NCBI RefSeq assembly: GCF_020991455.1
Contig: NZ_JAJMOX010000011.1
Coordinates: 62,001-126,000 of the forward strand
Source: Flavobacterium sp. JAS
Lineage (GTDB): Bacteria > Bacteroidota > Bacteroidia > Flavobacteriales > Flavobacteriaceae
Length of the DNA stretch: 64,000 bases
Direction of reading: 5' to 3'
The notes beneath the pieces were generated by a model. It was given only the letters and a program-made list of their open reading frames with translations. It searched no databases and was not told the origin of the DNA. The first letter of the stretch is position 1. The number at the start of each line of letters is the position of its first letter. The translations under genes were made by a program, and so were the position numbers. Shown here piece by piece: positions 61,303-64,000 of this stretch.

Positions 61303-64000
61303 TTAGATTTTTTCAATCCATTTTCTTGCATTAACAAAAGCTTCATGCCAAGGCGAAACTTCGTCGTTTCTGTCTTTTGGATAATGAGCCCAGTTCCATT
61401 GGAAAGTTGAACGCTCAATATGCGGCATCATCACCAAATGTCTTCCGGTTTTATCACACATCATTGCAGTGTTATAATCAGATCCGTTAGGATTTGCAGG
61501 ATAACCTTCGTAAGCATATTTAGAAACAATGTTATAGTTTTCTTCTGCAAGAGGCAAATTGAATTTTCCTTCTCCGTGAGAAACCCAAACTCCTAAAGTG
61601 CTTCCGGCTAAACTAGATAACATAACCGAATTATTTTCCTGAACTTTTACAGATGTAAAAATACTTTCGTGTTTGTGACTTTCGTTATGCAATAATTTTC
61701 CATGAACTTCATGCTCCGGATTAATAACTTCTAATTCCATAAACAATTGACAACCGTTACAGATTCCAACAGATAAAGTGTCTTCTCTTTTGAAGAATTT
61801 ATCTAAAGCTGTTTTTGCTTTTTCGTTGTATAAGAAAGCTCCCGCCCAACCTTTGGCAGAACCTAAAACGTCTGAGTTAGAGAATCCTCCAACAGCACCA
61901 ATAAACTGAATATCTTCAAGAGTTTCACGACCCGAAATTAAATCGGTCATGTGAACGTCTTTTACATCAAATCCAGCCAAGTACATTGCGTTTGCCATTT
62001 CACGCTCAGAATTACTTCCTTTTTCACGAATAATAGCAGCTTTTGGTCTTGGTTTTGAAGCATCGATTACTGGTTTTTTTCCTGTAAAGTGTGATGGGAA
62101 AGTATATTGTAAAACTTGATTTTTATAGTTTTCAAAACGTGCTTTAGCAGTTCCGTTTTTAGATTGTTTTTGATCTAATAAATAAGAAGTTTCAAACCAA
62201 ATGTCTCTGTAAGTTGGAATGTCTAATTTATATTCTCCAAATTCTAAAGTTGCAGTACTTTTAACTGAACCAATTTTGAAGAATTCGATATTGTTAGCTT
62301 TCAATTTAACTTCAACAGCTGAATCTGCTTTTGCCTGGAAAACGATTCCGATGTTTTCAGCGAAAAGGATTTTCAAAAGGTCTTTTTCCGCGAAAGCGCT
62401 AAAATCAATTTTTGCTCCAAGATTAACATCAGCAAAACACAATTCTAATAAAGTAGTGATTAATCCACCGCTTCCGATATCGTGACCTGCAAGAATTTGG
62501 TTTTCACCGATTAATTCCTGAATAGTATTAAAAGCATTTTTGAAGAAAGAAGCATCTTTTATAGTAGAAGTTTCATTTCCGATTGTGTTTCTAATTTGTG
62601 CAAAAGACGAACCTCCTAATTTGAAATCATCCTGAGACAAATTGATATAATAAATTGAATCTCCGTTTTTCTGTAAAACAGGTTCAACTACTTTTCTAAT
62701 ATCTGTACAGTTTCCTCCAGCCGAAATAATAACCGTTCCCGGCGCAATTACTTCGTCGTTTGGATATTTTTGTTTCATCGAAAGTGAATCTTTTCCTGTT
62801 GGAATATTGATTCCCAATTCGATTGCAAATTCAGAACAGCCTTCAACAGCGGTGTATAAACGAGCATCTTCACCTTCGTTTTTACAAGCCCACATCCAGT
62901 TTGCAGATAATGAAATTCCTTTTAAACCATCTTTAATTGGCGCCCAAACAATGTTTGATAACGATTCTGCAATAGCATTTCTACTTCCTGCAACCGGATC
63001 AATCAAAGCCGAAATAGGAGCGTGCCCAATAGAAGTTGCGATTCCTTCTTTTCCTAAATAATCCAGAGCCATAACTCCAACATTATTTAAAGGTAATTGC
63101 AATGGACCTGCATTTTGTTGTTTCGCTACTTTTCCACCCACACAACGGTCAACTTTATTCGTTAACCAGTCTTTTGAGGCAACAGCTTCAAGACGTAAAA
63201 CATCTTGTAAATATTTTTCGAAATCTGCCTTGTCATAAGAAACATCAGCATATTTTCTATCGATAGTTTTATCGGTCATAACTGTTTTAGGAGAACTTCC
63301 GAAGAAATCTTCTAAAGCATAATCCATCGGTTTTAAACCAGTAGATTTTGATTCGAAAGTAAAACGGTGATCTCCCGTTACATCTCCAACCTGATACATT
63401 GGCGAACGCTCTCTGTCAGCAATTCTTTGTAATGTATCAATATCTTTTTGACCAATAACCAATCCCATTCTTTCCTGAGATTCGTTACCAATAATTTCTT
63501 TTGCAGAAAGAGTAGGATCTCCAACCGGTAATTTATCCAAATCGATTAAACCTCCCGTTTCTTCCACCAATTCAGAAAGACAGTTTAAGTGTCCTCCAGC
63601 TCCGTGATCGTGAATAGAAACAATTGGGTTGTGATCGCTTTCTACCAAACCACGAATGGCATTGGCAGCACGTTTTTGCATTTCAGGATTAGAACGTTGG
63701 ATCGCATTTAATTCAATTCCTGAACCAAAAGCTCCAGTATCTGCAGATGATACCGCAGCTCCACCCATTCCGATTCTATAATTTTCTCCACCAAGAATAA
63801 CGATTTTATCGCCTTCTTGTGGTTTCTTTTTAATAGCCTGATCTAATTTTCCGTAACCAATTCCACCCGCTTGCATGATTACTTTATCGTAACCAATTTT
63901 ACGGTCGTTTTCTGAATGTTCGAAAGTTAAAACTGAACCTGTGATTAACGGTTGACCGAATTTATTTCCAAAATCAGAAGCTCCATTTGAAGCTTTGATC
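61303..64000 (-). CDS. purL: Phosphoribosylformylglycinamidine synthase (5' end missing)
   Basis: About 898 C-terminal residues; the start lies beyond the right edge. It is the large single-chain type (usually about 1220 residues): two FGAM synthase halves with GDVTGDHRF and HDIGSGGLITTLLELC, then a C-terminal glutaminase with the nucleophile Cys in GICNGCQLFMEL and the end MPHIERSTFQWNW. It converts FGAR to FGAM in purine synthesis using glutamine and ATP. The frame continues without a stop across the right edge of the window. No other pur gene is in the window. Confidence 0.92.
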   Translation of the reverse strand, partial: IKASNGASDFGNKFGQPLITGSVLTFEHSENDRKIGYDKVIMQAGGIGYGKLDQAIKKKPQEGDKIVILGGENYRIGMGGAAVSSADTGAFGSGIELNAIQRSNPEMQKRAANAIRGLVESDHNPIVSIHDHGAGGHLNCLSELVEETGGLIDLDKLPVGDPTLSAKEIIGNESQERMGLVIGQKDIDTLQRIADRERSPMYQVGDVTGDHRFTFESKSTGLKPMDYALEDFFGSSPKTVMTDKTIDRKYADVSYDKADFEKYLQDVLRLEAVASKDWLTNKVDRCVGGKVAKQQNAGPLQLPLNNVGVMALDYLGKEGIATSIGHAPISALIDPVAGSRNAIAESLSNIVWAPIKDGLKGISLSANWMWACKNEGEDARLYTAVEGCSEFAIELGINIPTGKDSLSMKQKYPNDEVIAPGTVIISAGGNCTDIRKVVEPVLQKNGDSIYYINLSQDDFKLGGSSFAQIRNTIGNETSTIKDASFFKNAFNTIQELIGENQILAGHDIGSGGLITTLLELCFADVNLGAKIDFSAFAEKDLLKILFAENIGIVFQAKADSAVEVKLKANNIEFFKIGSVKSTATLEFGEYKLDIPTYRDIWFETSYLLDQKQSKNGTAKARFENYKNQVLQYTFPSHFTGKKPVIDASKPRPKAAIIREKGSNSEREMANAMYLAGFDVKDVHMTDLISGRETLEDIQFIGAVGGFSNSDVLGSAKGWAGAFLYNEKAKTALDKFFKREDTLSVGICNGCQLFMELEVINPEHEVHGKLLHNESHKHESIFTSVKVQENNSVMLSSLAGSTLGVWVSHGEGKFNLPLAEENYNIVSKYAYEGYPANPNGSDYNTAMMCDKTGRHLVMMPHIERSTFQWNWAHYPKDRNDEVSPWHEAFVNARKWIEKI

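Overview
The window reads as a chromosomal piece of a Flavobacterium-like member of the Bacteroidota. The DNA is AT-rich, starts lack Shine-Dalgarno sequences, several promoters fit the Bacteroidota TTTG / TAnnTTTG pattern, intergenic spaces carry the short palindromic and heptad repeats typical of such genomes, and the gene families (OMP_b-brl_3 barrels, LETM1-related biofilm protein, DUF4251, META, BNR-repeat proteins) fit. All organism and family calls come from reading the sequence; no database search was run.

Left part (1-30 kb), mostly housekeeping and envelope genes: a truncated outer-membrane receptor, an ArsC-like reductase, a CPBP protease followed by menE, an orphan double-glycine-leader peptide, an rRNA methyltransferase, kup, a sigma factor / membrane protein / LTxxQ-like operon, ilvE, mnmD, divergent oxyR and dps, a SulP transporter with a beta carbonic anhydrase, a Cu/Zn superoxide dismutase, small secreted proteins, a GH18 chitinase-like enzyme and a BCCT transporter.

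30-36 kb is a minus-strand beta-oxidation operon led by a MarR regulator (3-hydroxyacyl-CoA dehydrogenase/enoyl-CoA hydratase, thiolase, acyl-CoA dehydrogenase); a long-chain acyl-CoA ligase lies near 56 kb.

36.4-45.5 kb is the most interesting part: an RNA-repair locus. It has a WYL regulator, an HD phosphohydrolase, an 800-bp non-coding block, a 746-residue RING-like/TerD-like protein, a SUKH-fold protein, two tandem minimal nucleotidyltransferases, a T4 Rnl1-type RNA ligase and a T4-type polynucleotide kinase-phosphatase. The non-coding block encodes a 190-nt tRNA-like RNA whose acceptor, D and T arms are intact but whose anticodon arm is replaced by a folded insert. It also holds a second interrupted tRNA-like element and five copies of the motif GGTCAA-N7-TTACTTC. 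In four copies the variable 7 nt is matched by its reverse complement 27-42 nt downstream (seven pairs, one of them a G-U in one copy), so the 7-nt helix covaries between copies. A palindromic operator fused to a promoter occurs three times with identical spacing: before the first tRNA-like RNA, before the array/RING gene and before the ligase. This suggests one regulon in which damaged RNA ends are healed (kinase-phosphatase, nucleotidyltransferases) and sealed (ligase), with dedicated tRNA-like partner RNAs.

45.5-51 kb is a variable zone: repeats, tatD, membrane proteins, a frameshifted remnant resembling an RNA-repair-associated Pol-beta nucleotidyltransferase (RlaP/YcgL type), two tiny genes each with promoter and terminator, and two overlapping unknown genes. 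51-64 kb holds a SWIM zinc-finger / WGR pair, fadD, another outer-membrane receptor, a repeat-rich spacer and the 3' three quarters of purL.
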